In this document: piece after piece, positions 51,961 to 64,000 of the stretch
Layout: each line of letters starts with the position of its first letter
Position numbering within the stretch: the first letter of the stretch is position 1
NCBI GenBank assembly: GCA_022410635.1
Contig: JAJVDF010000193.1
Coordinates: 196,992-260,991 of the forward strand
From: Tretioscincus oriximinensis
Lineage: Eukaryota > Chordata > Lepidosauria > Squamata > Gymnophthalmidae
DNA: 64,000 nt
Reading direction: 5' to 3'
Notes under the pieces: model-generated
Database searches by the model: none
What the model was told of the DNA's origin: nothing
What the model saw: the letters and a program-made list of their open reading frames with translations, nothing else
Position numbers and translations under genes: made by a program

Positions 51961-54900
51961 AATTTGGCCTCAGTTTGCCCATTTTCCTTGTGTGATATCC
52001 TGTAAGTCCTTTATTGTGTTATATTAAGAAATAGTGCTGGATGCAACCCTATGACTAAACCATCCTATGACTAATCCCCCCTCTACATAATGCATTAAAA
52101 GCGATTGTGGGTTTCACTTGTCTCCACTTAACCTCCGTAATCCTTGTGCAGCTAGCAAGTGGAATAGCAGGATGACAATACTACGCATGTCCAAGCCAGT
52201 GATTCTGCAACCCTTTTGGCTGGTGTGTTCCTGTGGTATCCTGCAATCTAGTGTGGTACACATGGGAAGGAAGACTTGGAGCACAGGCATTTCATTGTGG
52301 TGCCTGAAAAGAAGCGCTCCAACCTATTCCTCAACAAGGAACATTTATTTTGGGTGGATGGCTAAATGTCCATCACTGTGTAGGACTGAGCCTACATGAT
52401 TTCACTACCAACCCAGAAAGCTGAATCAGTATTCCACTCACGAACATGAAAAAAATGATTGAGCAGCTTGCCTTTACTGTGTTTTGTCATCAAATCAGGC
52501 TTTTTCAATGGAATACATATATATTTCAACAAACCAGAAAGAATGCAAATCACTAATGATTTAATTAAATGGCTTGCCATCAAGCTGACTAAACAGACAT
52601 TTAGTTTAGAGAACTGATCACATGATTTTCATTTGTGTCTATCTCCACCATCAAAGACACAAAACCACTACAATTTTGCTAAGATTATATAATATATTTA
52701 ATATGTGCAGTCCTAGGCAGGGAAATGTTGTTATCTTCCTATTGTTCAGGTCTTTACTTTTCGTGTTTGTTTTTTAAATGTGTATAGTTCCACTGAACTA
52801 TGATCCCATTTGTATTATCCAAACGTTAGGGAAAGCGTTATTCACATTGCAGATGTTTCCCCGATAACCTCCTCCCACTTTTCATTTACATTCTTCTTTT
52901 CGTATAGCAATTTAAAATAGACCTGTCTCAGATCTGAATAGATGACAGAGTATAGTTCAGAACATTCACAATGCAATTGGATTTCACTGGGTCTCAGATT
53001 GACACCTTAACCCGGGCAAGTTAAAATATGTTACTGTTTGACTTTCCTTCCAAACTCAGCCTTAAATCACTGCCAGCAATATAGATGTTTCTGGGAAAAC
53101 TAGGCCTTAGGGATTGTATTTTCATAGGCAATAAATAGTGGTTAGGCATCTTTGTTTCATAAAAGGCTGATAAAACGGGGCTGTCTGGGGCTTAGCTGTA
53201 AATACATCCATTTCAAACTAAATACCAGGATGGTACATGAGCAGAAATGTGATTAGGGTAGGAAATGAAAGAGACAATAAGTTTTGTATTAGAATAGCAA
53301 AAAAGGTCACATCAGGCTAAATACATACATTATGTTATCTAGAAGAGATACAGTCAAGTCTGCTGGATATATGCTTAGAATTAATATTGGTCTAGATGTC
53401 AGCCAATACACTAAAAATCACTCTGGATAAGATGGTAATTCTGCTATATATACAGTAGATATAGGCGCTTCATTTATCCAGGGAGTTAACTGTTCCGAGT
53501 GGGCTACATAACTAAGGATGGTATTTTTATATCCAGGTGTGCCTGTGAAAGACTACACTTTTCTCATTGTTATTGATAATCTGCTGCTGTTTTGGAACAG
53601 AGATAGCCCTACAAAAAATATTCAGAACTGTGGAACTGCAACGTGTTATTGTAATGCCAGAGCATATTCAAACCTTAGTTACAGAACTGGAGAGAAACCG
53701 TTATGTGTCTTTATTTCATTTTTCTTAAGTTTCCCTTTTCAACTGTGAGAACACAGGCAGCTAATTAAAACAAGGCTGTTTAGCTCAGAGAGAAGAAAAA
53801 CAATCATCCTCAGCTGCAAAGAATGTTGCAGAGATACGAAGTTAACTGGATCTTTTGAATATTGGTCTGGGAATATTTGGGGCAGCAATCTTACATGTGG
53901 TGCCTGAAAATCTAGAGCATTAGGGGCTCATCGTGCAAAATTTGGTTATATCACTTCCAGGGCAAGTCTGGAAGTGATGTCATGGCAGGAGCCATTTCTG
54001 GAAGCAGAGACAGACAATGACATCATTTCTTATGTCACTTCCAGCCCCTCGGTTCCCCTTTCCAGAAGCAGGGGGTGCTTTATGTATTTAGGTTTTCATT
54101 GCTTTGGAGGAATTTGCAGGCTAGGAACTCTTCAATGCATTTTGAAGTGACTGAATATGAAGTTGCTTAGATTGCATTTTGTTCTATTTTCCNTAAAGAA
54201 CTTGTATTTTTCAGATGCTAGAATTTGTTCATTGGAGCCTTGAGCTTTGTTTATGTCTACTAAGGCAGGTCTGTGTTCATAGTTAACCAAAGGCCACCCT
54301 TTACAGTTATACATGAAGTTGCCTTTGAGGGCCAAAAGCCCAAACTAATTCAAAGTAATTGCCTGTAATTATTCTTGACAGTGAAAATGTAGTAACATTA
54401 AACGGTGACAATTCATTACAATTAAAAACAACTTTATTAGTCACTAGGCTTTTACTGTTAAAAAGTGATTCTACAATGGTCACAGCATTGGACCGACAAC
54501 CTTTTTAAGAGCCTCATTTTCTTTTGCTGTGTAGTCTAAGAGAGACCTGGCATCCCTTATACAGGGCACGTATATGGAAGAGTAGTTGCTTGTATGTTTG
54601 ATGCTGCAGTACAGCAACCCATTGAAAATCATCCTTTGATTGCCTTTGAAAACAGCCTTTGCCTACCTATGAAGCTGAAACCCATATTGAGTGCTAGCAG
54701 CAGACATTCATAATGTCTGTATCTGCACAAGCTGATTTTTTCCATTTTTTAATGTTATTGCAGATTAAAGCATTTGTGATTCTATCACTTACCTGTGATA
54801 TTCCATGTTGCTGCTTGTAAGATCCATGAGAGAATTGTAGTACCATCACATAAATTTTCAACAATGTCTCCTCACACTTACGTTGTTCCCAGCCTCCTCT

Positions 54901-56112
54901 GCAAGCGAATTCTCCAGATTAATTTATTTCCCCCACCCCTGTACCAAAGCTCACTTGACTCCTCACCATATGCTGCATAAAATACATGATAGCAGTTTTA
55001 AGGAGGGCTCTGCAATAATGTCAGAAAGAATGAGCTATAAGAAAACCCGAAGCAATAGGGCTTTTTAGCAAGTGGATGGCTGACAATGTGTGACTATGTG
55101 CAGTGGATTCACCTTGATATCACTCTCATAGAGGTATAAATCTATCATGTGGATGCAGCCTATGACTGTTGTAAAACCGGTACTGAGTACTGTTGTTCAG
55201 TTATTTCAGTTATCCGTGGCTCCATGAACATAATACACCAAATCTTTAATCCAGACTGCTCCCTTTTTTTAGTGTGGTTTTAATCCATGGATTTTTTTCT
55301 GCAATGGGACATTACTTTTATCACTCAATTTATATTTTTTCACTCCATTTATATTAGCCTATACTTTAACTTTTCTATGGTATGGGTTTCCTTGCTTCCT
55401 TGTTTGATATTGCTACAAGTGTGAAATCATCAGACATTAAGGATTGCCTTGCCATGAAACACCCATTCTAAGGGTAAAGATTATACATTGTAGCAAATGG
55501 TAGAATGGAATGAGAATGCATAGACTTTAATTTGACTATAACATGACAATTAAACAAGCAGACAAAAGCCTTCGTGCTGCACGTCTGTCCAGCTCTTAAT
55601 GCTTCTTAGCATCCCCACAATGCTTCAAGTTTGCTTTTGACACAGAAAAAAAATTACCTTCTTGTTCCCTTTAATCCTTTTCAGTTTATCACAGATATAA
55701 CAGCTTGAAGGAATAGAGTACAAGGAAATGCCCAAGGTTTCAAAGACAAAGAAATGGTTTTAAACAGCTTTGAAAGCTAGATTCCTTAGCACAAAAGACT
55801 ATTCTGCTCACACTTGTATAGCGATGCAGAAAAGTCGATATTACATGAAAAGTAATTCAAACATTGATGAAGTCAATAGGCCCTTTGCTCACATCAGGCA
55901 TTTATATAGTATAACAACAAGCTATTACACCCAACCTATTAGGGAATGTAACTGTTTGTCATCTCACCCATCAGTTGTGATGGATCTACTGCATTATTAA
56001 ATGTAAGGTATGTTCTAAATGCAGACTATTTATAAATGCTCCCACAGTAAAACCAACTGGTTTTCTTTTATGTAAAGGGAAGTGGTTAATTTCCCCACAC
56101 AGAATTTTTAAA

Positions 56113-56175
56113 ATGGTTGCATTAGAATTATTAGAATTAGAATTATTAGAATTAGAATTAGAATTAGAATTAGAA
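56113..56175. repeat. (TTAGAA)n microsatellite at gap edge
   Basis: Repeats of ATTAGAATTAGAA run into the N gap. Confidence 0.93.
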
Positions 56176-56451
56176 NNNNNNNNNNNNNNNNNNNNNNNNN
56201 NNNNNNNNNNNNNNNNNNNNNNNNNNNNNNNNNNNNNNNNNNNNNNNNNNNNNNNNNNNNNNNNNNNNNNNNNNNNNNNNNNNNNNNNNNNNNNNNNNNN
56301 NNNNNNNNNNNNNNNNNNNNNNNNNNNNNNNNNNNNNNNNNNNNNNNNNNNNNNNNNNNNNNNNNNNNNNNNNNNNNNNNNNNNNNNNNNNNNNNNNNNN
56401 NNNNNNNNNNNNNNNNNNNNNNNNNNNNNNNNNNNNNNNNNNNNNNNNNNN
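56176..56451. other. Assembly gap, 276 N
   Basis: Run of N between a TTAGAA repeat and a GAA repeat. The missing sequence is most likely more simple repeat; the size may be nominal. Confidence 0.98.
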
Positions 56452-56546
56452 AGAAGAAGAAGAAGAAGAAGAAGAAGAAGAAGAAGAAGAAGAAGAAGAA
56501 GAAGAAGAAGAAGAAGAAGAAGAAGAAGAAGAAGAAGAAGAAGAAG
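56452..56546. repeat. (GAA)n microsatellite
   Basis: About 31 uninterrupted AGA units after the gap; tail of the antisense SINE at 56547. Confidence 0.97.
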
Positions 56547-56714
56547 GAAAAAAGTGGGGTTCTTATACCCCAGTTTTCTCACCTTTCAAAGGGACTCAAA
56601 GCAGCTTACAAGGGTATTTTGCCCAAAGGCTTACATTCTATCTTCATGTATCTACTTGCAGTTGGTTGCAATTTCTTGCAATTCTTGCTTTTGAATAGCT
56701 GGGTTGGCTAGAAG
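56547..56714 (-). mobile_element. SINE with (GAA)n tail, antisense, at assembly gap
   Basis: TTCTTATACCCCAGTTTTC, TCAAAGGGACTCAAAGCAGC and CAATTTCTTGCAATTCTTGC match 5525-5700. Its microsatellite tail (56452-56546) runs into the N gap. Confidence 0.75.
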
Positions 56715-57927
56715 CAAGTGGCCTTCCATATTTTATTTATTTACTAGTAGAATTAGCCCATTGCATCATGGTAATTCAATAGGCTCAAGAGCCTCCTCCC
56801 TCTTGCTCCCATTCATGCATCCACCATTCCCTCCCTTTCCCCCTCCCAACCCCTTTCACTTGAAGGAACTTCATGCAGCCTTGACCTCTTTTTAAAGCTA
56901 CCTTTAACATCAAGAAGAGATTGTTGGGGGTTTCTTCTTGGCATTGGGGAAAGCCTTGTTCAGCTCAGCAGCTGAGGCCTTCTGGGAGCCCCCAGGAAAG
57001 GGGGCAGGCCAGTAAGGGAGCGTGGGTTAACCCACAGAGGCCCCAGTAAGGCTGCAACTGCAAACTGAAGAGGAAGAGAATCAGGCAGGGCCCACCAAGC
57101 TGTTGCCTTCACATAAGGTGGTTAGAACAGCTCCGCTTTCTTTTCCTGTTGTCTCAGAAGACAGAAAGAGACCTCATAAAGTAGAGAATCTCATGAACTC
57201 TCAGGCCAGGGTGGTATTAGGCAGAGAATGAGCATTTTGGAGGAGTGGGCATAGCGGTATAAATGACCTATCTATGCCACCAATATGTGCGAATACAAAA
57301 GTCCTTCGTTTACATTTGGTTGCAGAATTCCTGACATCTGGTCATCTGTCAGTTAGTAACCTTAAATATTATATTTTGTCCTTTACCAAAGGGTATTTGA
57401 ACTGCTCACAAAATTCAGTAAAATATATGAACTATTACAGTGTTATTAAAAACAATAAAAAATATTTTTAAAAATCTTAGTCAAACAATTCATAATTCAA
57501 ACAGGTAAAATCTCAATCAAATGAAGAATGACATCAGCATTTATTATTTAATGGCATTAGTTTATTTAAGTCAGACACAGCTGCTGTTAATGGAAAGAGA
57601 AATAAGACACAAAATATAAGCTAGATATAGGAGAATCAAATGCCCAATAGTATTGGAGTTTATTTTAACAAAAGTGAAGTAGGACTCAAGCAGCATTCAA
57701 ATGACAATTATTCAATTATGGACCTGTACACATGATGGGACAAAAAGGGGGTGAAAGCCCAGCATAAACCAGTTGCTTTTCCATGCCTACTTACCCCCAA
57801 GGAAGCTGATACTGCGCATGTCAAGCTAGTACCACGCATGTTAGCCAGCTGCGATCTGCATTCCTGTCTGACTGGAAGTCTTGTGTGATGGCTGCAGGGC
57901 TGCAGGAAGCAGCAGTTATTTTGCGCT

Positions 57928-57990
57928 GATGTCAGAGAACATCTAATTCTCTGACATCTCCAATAATTAGATGTCTGGTATCTAATTATT
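57928..57990. other. Two adjacent perfect hairpins
   Basis: Hairpin 1 pairs GATGTCAGAGAA (57928-57939) with TTCTCTGACATC (57947-57958), loop CATCTAA. Hairpin 2 pairs AATAATTAGAT (57962-57972) with ATCTAATTATT (57980-57990), loop GTCTGGT. In both the stems are perfect. CATCTAATT (57940-57948) can instead pair with AATTAGATG (57966-57974), so the two folds compete. Function unknown; it may be a transposon relic. Confidence 0.8.
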
Positions 57991-58297
57991 CTGTGATAAT
58001 GGAGCTTTTTCTGGGTGGCTCCCAGAAGGAGAATAAAAACTCAATTTTGGCATGGAGTGGATGTATCTCAAAGACCCTACAATGCAGATAGGGAAACCCT
58101 GTATGCCCAGGGTGTATATTTGGATAATCTGGAATAAAGCATGAATATTCCAAGTATAGTAGAGTAAGTAAAAGTGAACATTACTGGCCCCTCCCCCCCT
58201 ACAAAATAAGATTTTTTTAGCTTTTAATACGGATTGAGGCATTAGTATACATACTTTACCACCTCTAAGTTTCTATTGAGCCTTTTCTTTTAAACTA

Positions 58298-59440
58298 TAA
58301 GAACATAAGAAGAGCCAAACAGGATTGGGTGAGAACCCATCTAGTCCAGCATTCTATCTCACACAGAGGCCCACAGGATACACCTGGGCAGTCTGAACAG
58401 AGGAAAGCAAAATATGCACCTGCAAATGGTATTTCAGTAGTATTGCCTTTTGCTCTAATCCGGAGGCAGCATCCAGACATCCATCCTAGTACCCATTTAT
58501 ACCCTTGGTGTCCATAAACCTGTCTAGACCTGTCTTGAAGCTATTCAAGCTTTTAGCTATCACCACCTCTTCAGGAAGTAAATTCCACAGGCTAATGACC
58601 CTCTAGGTGACCCTCTGTTCTCACTTTTCTGCCCATCAGTTTCAAGGGCTGCAAATGCACGCCCCAATGCAAAGCGGGAGTCGACTATTTGCATTGTGTT
58701 ATCATAAAAACGGTCTCCGAAGAGCTCCCGCATCAATCAAAACACACATCACTGCGCAGTACGTGGTGATTTTGCGTCATCGCAGCTCTCGTTTGAAATT
58801 TGCACTAAGAGAACTTTGACAACAATGTTGGGGAATCAGCTGGCAAGGCAAGCAGGAGAACAGGCCAATGGAATCAGGAGGGAAAGACATGGGGGGTGAG
58901 GAAATCGGGAGTGAAAGGCAGGAAAAGGGGCAAGTGAATGGGGACTTTAATGAGTGTTCGAAGCGAGGCGAGGATTTCCTTAATCCTATGCCCTCACTTC
59001 ACTTTCAAAACAGAGTGGAAATTTCCATTTTCCACCCCGTGTTAAAGTCCCAGTGCAATCACAGCCAAGAAGTGCCCTCTGGTCCTAGTTTTGTGTGATA
59101 GAGAAAACATTTTTTCTCTATTCATCATATCCATCCCATGCATGATTTCGTACACTTCAATCAGATCACCTCTCAAATGTTGCCTTTTGAGGCTGAAGAG
59201 GCCCAGACGTTGCAGTCTGACTTCACAAGGAAGGTGCTCCAGATCCTTGATCATTCTTGTTGCCCTTTTCTGCACTCTCCCAAGTTCCAAAATATCCCTC
59301 TTGAGATGTGGTGATCAGAACTGAATACCGTACTACAAATGTGGCCTCACCACAGATTTATAAAGAGGCAAAACAACATTTGCTGGCTTGTTTTTGATTC
59401 TTTTCTTAATTATCTCCAACATGTAATTTGCCAATGTGTG
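58298..59440 (-). mobile_element. CR1 LINE fragment, antisense, split by a DNA transposon
   Basis: Two CR1 parts, 58298-58646 and 59067-59440. The minus-strand frame at 59042-59290 reads VQKRATRMIKDLEHLPCEVR and GDLIEVYEIMHGMD, the C-terminal CR1 region. Removing the insert at 58647-59066 and one AAG copy restores a continuous CR1 match to 28646-28670. Confidence 0.85.
58647..59066. mobile_element. Harbinger-like MITE, 420 bp, inserted in CR1
   Basis: Starts GGCTGCAAATGC and ends ATCACAGCC (terminal inverted GGCTG), flanked by AAG at 58644-58646 and 59067-59069. It interrupts a CR1 copy cleanly. It is CpG-rich compared with its surroundings. Internal blocks (TGTGTTATCATAAAAAC, AAACACACATCAC, CCCTCACTTC) recur in 43658-44154. 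No transposase reading frame. Three-base duplications and GG-starting ends fit PIF/Harbinger, but the superfamily is an inference. Confidence 0.75.
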
Positions 59441-59825
59441 ACGTCAAGCTGTCACTAGATGTTGCTTACCTATTCTGAAACTCTTCCACGAGCACTGTGA
59501 ACTATGCCTGGGAATCAAATACTGTTTTAAAACAATTAGAGTTTTTGACCTGTTTGGATGCAAACTTAGTTATACTGTACTGAATTCCCCTTATTCATGT
59601 GCTTCTTAAGAAACAAATAACACTGTAATTATTGTGACAGAAGATTGTAAAGGATTTCCAAATGGATTTCTGATGGGAAGTTATAAAGGTGTTGTTTATT
59701 TTAATGCTTTGCAATGTTTAGTTTATTTAGAAGTTACTTCTTCTTGTTTGTTTGATTAAAACCTATCTTTACATTTGCAGCACGTAATATAATAACAGTA
59801 CAGAATCTACTTATTAGGTTGAAGA

Positions 59826-59852
59826 TAGATAGATAATAGATGATAGATAATG
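59826..59852. repeat. GATA-type microsatellite
   Basis: ATAGATAGATAATAGATGAT and related units. Confidence 0.8.
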
Positions 59853-61287
59853 TATTTAAAGAATTGCTCAGTTATAAAAATATTGGCAATTATCTGTAGA
59901 TTTGTCGCAGTTTCTTTTCTTTCTCAGACACAGACTTGTTGAGCTACATCATCACTGATGGGTTAGTTTTTATTTTATATCTAAAATTTATAAGGACCAT
60001 GTCCGAGCTATCATCTCAAAAATATTAAAAACACAAGACGGCACAAGTTTCAAATACTCTTTAATGATAAAAGTTGTGAGTTTTATACAGCTCTCTCGTC
60101 TTGAGATATCTATAAAAGAGTCTTCTCCATATGGCAAGAACACTGAGATAATGCCAAAAGGCTTATCATTGCTCTTCAAACCACAACATATCTCAGTCCC
60201 CCTCCCATCTCTATATGAACCCCTTGCTATATTTTTATCAGGTATCTGTAATAAGAGTTGATAAAGTTTAGAGATAAGATTTTTTTTCTTTCTCTATCCA
60301 AGAAAATACAATCATTTTTATAAGACGTTGCTGACAACAAGAGATCTGTATCGTTTGTGATAAAGTGGAACAAGAAGTCAGTTTTGGCAAAGAAGGAAAT
60401 GGTTTTAGCATAGCATTCCTAAACTTGCATGCCAAAAAATGGGCCTACAAGATGTTGCATGGGATGTATTTTGCTAATAAAAGTGGAACATTTGTAAGAT
60501 TGCATTATTGCCCATAATGTAAATACCGCATTTGGAATGTGTAATTCTCAGAAATGAAGAATATACATGCAGTCAGGCAAGGCTGACTATCTCTTTGAGA
60601 ATGAGAATGCACACAAAAAATCCCTTCCAAACATTTGTTCCAAATGTACAGTTTATACTGTCGTTGCACAGCAGACTGTCTTCACTTCTAAGGTTGCTTT
60701 TACGCAAGATTCTCCTACTGGATAGAAAGGATCATCATGATGCTTCTGCCATACAAGGCAACAGAGCTTGCACTGTCCTCCAGGCTCCCGGCCAGGAAAA
60801 AGCTCCTTTGTTGTGGAAGGAGAGGTGGTTGATGTTTTCAGACATCAGCATGAAATGCCTCTCCTTTCAACAGGAAGTTGCTTGAGCCCTGGTATATATC
60901 ACGCCTCCACAGAACTTAAATACATCAAGAAGATGCCAACCAGCCAGGATTGCAGAATTGCATCTGGCTGACATGCGCAGTAGCAACTTCCTGATCCTTT
61001 ATGCATCCCCTCTTGCCAGCTCCCTGTGGATTTGGGGGTGGAGGTAATATGAAAGGACAGGGGATTGCGCTTTGCCGGGTTTTAGCCTCATTTCAGGTTT
61101 TACCCCATAGTGTGAAAGGGACCTAAGTTAGAACACAATTTGAATAAAAGAGTGCTACATACTGATTCACCACTAAGTAGGAAATCACTGCCTCTTTGCT
61201 TATCCAGTTTCTTTCTCATCCCAGCTTAAAATTTGAGATGCCTTCAGAACTATAACATTCTTGATGTTCAGAAATTGATATGTTAGC

Positions 61288-61376
61288 AGCAAGTGGGGCT
61301 TGTAGCATTTCAAGACTAACACGGCAAAGGCAGGTGTCATAAGCTTTCATAGTCACATCTACTTCTCCAGATGATA
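61288..61376 (+). repeat. Penelope-type terminal arm relic
   Basis: GGGGCTTGTAGCATTTCAAG, ACTAACACGG, GTCATAAGCTTTCATAG and ACATCTACTTCTCCAGATGA follow the left-arm order. Confidence 0.6.
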
Positions 61377-63139
61377 AGGGACCAAGGTCAGGAACAGACT
61401 TTTATAGGAAACTGAATGTAGGATATAGCAAATGGCATGTAAATGTGTTAGAGAGGAAACGCAAGGCTGGAAACTCCTCCAGTCTACCAAAACAAAATTG
61501 GTTTGATTTCCAGGGCATGTATGCATATATGAATCACCATTCATCATAATCTGATCAGGACCCCTTTACAACTCCCCTCCCTATTGTAAGGCATTTTTAC
61601 TATTTTAAATTTTTCTGTTTTCTGTTTATTTTATTGTGATCCTCCCTGAGACCTTTGGGTATAGAATGGAATATAAAAGTAAGTAAATAAACATAAATAA
61701 AGTTGTATTGGTTCAGCAACAAAGACTCAACTCTAAGGAGTTGATGAAAAAAAGAATTGTACCTTTATTCAAAAACTACTTACTTTATTCATATTTAAAA
61801 GTAATATTTACCCTTTATTTACTTTATTCCTGTCCAGAATTCCATGGGCAGACATCCTCTTTATATATTGGTCCAACCAATTTCCATCCCTCTCTTATAG
61901 GTGGCTGAAGTAGCTTTTTTCAATCAACTGCCTTCCTGCTCTTTTAACTGAGAATTTTCAATTACCTCAGCTGGGCAAACCTATAGAATTAACATATATG
62001 ATATAAAAGAATAATCATATATTTTAACAACATCTATAATACAATTAGAGTTTACAAACAGAGTACACAAACAAAGGGTTTTTATATTCTGAATCTAAAG
62101 GTTTAGATTATGGAAGGCTTACCTTGCCTGGCAGTTACTGTTTTTATTGTTTTGATTTTACAATTGTTTTTATTGTTGTAACCCATCCCAAAATTTCTGA
62201 GAATAGGATGGAATAAAAATGCAAATCAATAAATCAATGTGGCATATTTCCAATTGCTACATTCACAATTAGATAAACATTCATACTGCAACACATTTGG
62301 CACCTTATTAGGTGCAGTAACTTCACAGCTTGGTTGTCGAAAGGGCCTAGTTTTTATTCCTTTTATTCTTTGCTCTCCAAATCAATTTCTTTGTCTCTCT
62401 TGGTCCTTGACGGGCTTGAACAAGAGAGCTTGATTTGATTAAAATACCAGGTGCAAGGAAGCACAATAGTTGGAGCAAGGCAACTCCTTCATAACACAAT
62501 AGAAGGTGACATTATCTGGATGAAGAAAGAGCAAGGGAATTAGCTCTATCTGAGATGCCTTCACATTTTCCCATTCTTTGTAAAGGACAAAAATCCTGAT
62601 GATTCTGATGCAGACGGCCTTTTCATCTGGAGTGATTTTTTAAATTGGACACATTTTCTCAGCATACATTTCTGGGCCATTTCAGTTCCCATTCCCAGTT
62701 TTTATCTTTGGCTTATGGGTTGGAGATATACCATATTCTTACTCAAAATCTTTGATTTTTCTGTTTTAGTGCTTTCAGGATAACAAGTAGAAGAGAGATA
62801 GGTAGGTAATCCATCTGTAGAATTTGCTACGGTAACAGCAACTAGCATGAAAAGACCACACAAGGAAGCGGTTTTCCCACGAGGAAACAATTTCCTCCTT
62901 TTCCTGTTTGGGAGATTTTGTATAAAAGCAGAATCATGCAAGAAGCCCTATAAAAATGAAAGGGTTATTCTGTACTAGGGTTCCTACATAAAGTCCAGGA
63001 TTGAGAACGAGACCTTAAATGGACTTTTCACCAGGTACAACTTTTAATGCCTGCTGCACCTGAAGAAGTATCACTTTTTAAAAACCTATTAAAGGTTCAA
63101 AGCTTTATGTGAACCCTATTCTGTGCTAGCGGGGGTTTG

Positions 63140-63720
63140 CTACCACGTTATTAAGGTGTCTGCAGATCAGAGGCAGCTGAATCATCAGGATACGGACACG
63201 TGTAGAATCTGACTCCCATCAAGAACTCACTCAGAGGCCATAAGCTTAGATCAAGATGCAAGATCTAGGAGGCCCACGTGGGTCATGGAACCTCCAGAGC
63301 ACCTCTGTGCACTGGTTTGTATTGACATCCAAACAGAAGGCATGTACAAGAAAAAAACGTCAGAGAATGGGAGTTCCGAAGGTGTGGTTTGGGGTGGACC
63401 GGAGGTGGGCCCAGGTTGTGACACCTGTGTGACATTTCTCCCTCCTCCCAAGGAGTGCAGCCTGTGTCAGGAAACTCCAAATATGGGTATGGTTTGGGTG
63501 ATACAAGATTGATCCCTGTAGCTTCCAGGACCTGTGACCAGTCTTTCACCCCATGGGAAGGTGGTGGACAAAGAACTTCCTCTGGGCTTTCCAGGTAATT
63601 GACTAATGCCATTAAGCCAGGGCTACAGATACAATGGGTGCCCCAATAGATAATGGGCGAAGTGTAACTTGCTAAATGGGTGTTGCTTCAGGGCAGGAAG
63701 AGAGATTAGCCCCCTTGCAA
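63140..63720. other. GC-richer unclassified stretch
   Basis: Open frames up to 109 codons on the minus strand and 75 on the plus; no domain is recognised. The base composition differs from the flanks, which suggests a retroelement remnant. Confidence 0.35.
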
Positions 63721-64000
63721 CACCCTGTGCTGGGAATTTCCCAAAAATTTTGCAAACAAGCCACCTGGGCTTCTGGGGACCAATTCTTGTATATTTTATA
63801 TTAAATATATTAAAGCCAATTAATATATATCACTAATGGCAAACCCCGACACTGTGCCAGTTTGTATTTCTTTTTGTCATCAAGATGTCAGCTCATTTGA
63901 CAGAAAACTGAATCTATGGTTGTTTCCTCTTCTGTTACATTTTCAAGACGCAGGAGCCATAGATCTGGAGGGAACACTCTACACCCATGTTCTGTAGCTA

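Noticed and set aside
55986..56694. Long open frames of 193-198 codons on both strands
   Set aside because: They run through the N gap and consist of poly-Arg or poly-Leu from a GAA/TTC microsatellite.
63900..64000. Possible next kinase exon at the window end
   Set aside because: The sequence does not encode HNILL or DFGES in any frame.

Overview
The window is vertebrate nuclear DNA. It is AT-rich, intron-dominated and full of decayed transposons. The only gene I can support is a 12-exon internal part of TNNI3K (cardiac ankyrin repeat kinase), on the + strand from 199 to 40894. Every junction is a GT-AG pair and the reading frame runs unbroken through all 12 exons: 1328 coding bases, 442 codons plus two bases. 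The encoded piece starts inside the ankyrin repeats, covers the rest of them, and runs through the kinase N-lobe to the HRDLN catalytic loop. The 5' exons lie before the window. The exons for DFG and the C-lobe lie beyond it, because none appears between 40895 and 64000.

The repeats point to a squamate reptile. There are tRNA-derived SINEs of the Sauria type, CR1 LINE fragments ending in a short TTATGTTC-like repeat, Penelope-like elements, and hAT, Tc1/mariner, pogo-like and Harbinger-like MITEs. The species cannot be fixed from this alone. Scattered single Ns and one 276-bp N run (56176-56451) show a draft assembly.

Layout: 1-4274, exon at 199 and a repeat-rich intron. 4275-22562, exons at 4275, 22231 and 22458, separated by an 18-kb intron that holds a Penelope-like insertion at 16351-17229. 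22563-33604, exons at 26056, 28051 and 33518, with three CR1 fragments clustered between 28274 and 31400. 33605-40894, six exons, three of them packed into about 530 bp (39347-39880). 40895-64000, one giant intron containing a direct-repeat-flanked GC-rich cassette, nested DNA transposons, a solo LTR, a Tc1-like transposase relic, SINEs and the assembly gap.

The most interesting material is mobile-element biology. A young Penelope-like element has 84/85-identical inverted terminal units, a 12-bp target duplication and a GIY-YIG endonuclease reading frame. At least two tiny derivatives keep only its terminal units; one of these also has a 12-bp target duplication. A Harbinger-like family is nested inside other elements with clean 3-bp duplications. 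The GC-rich cassette at 41219-42082 looks like a terminal-repeat retroelement in miniature.
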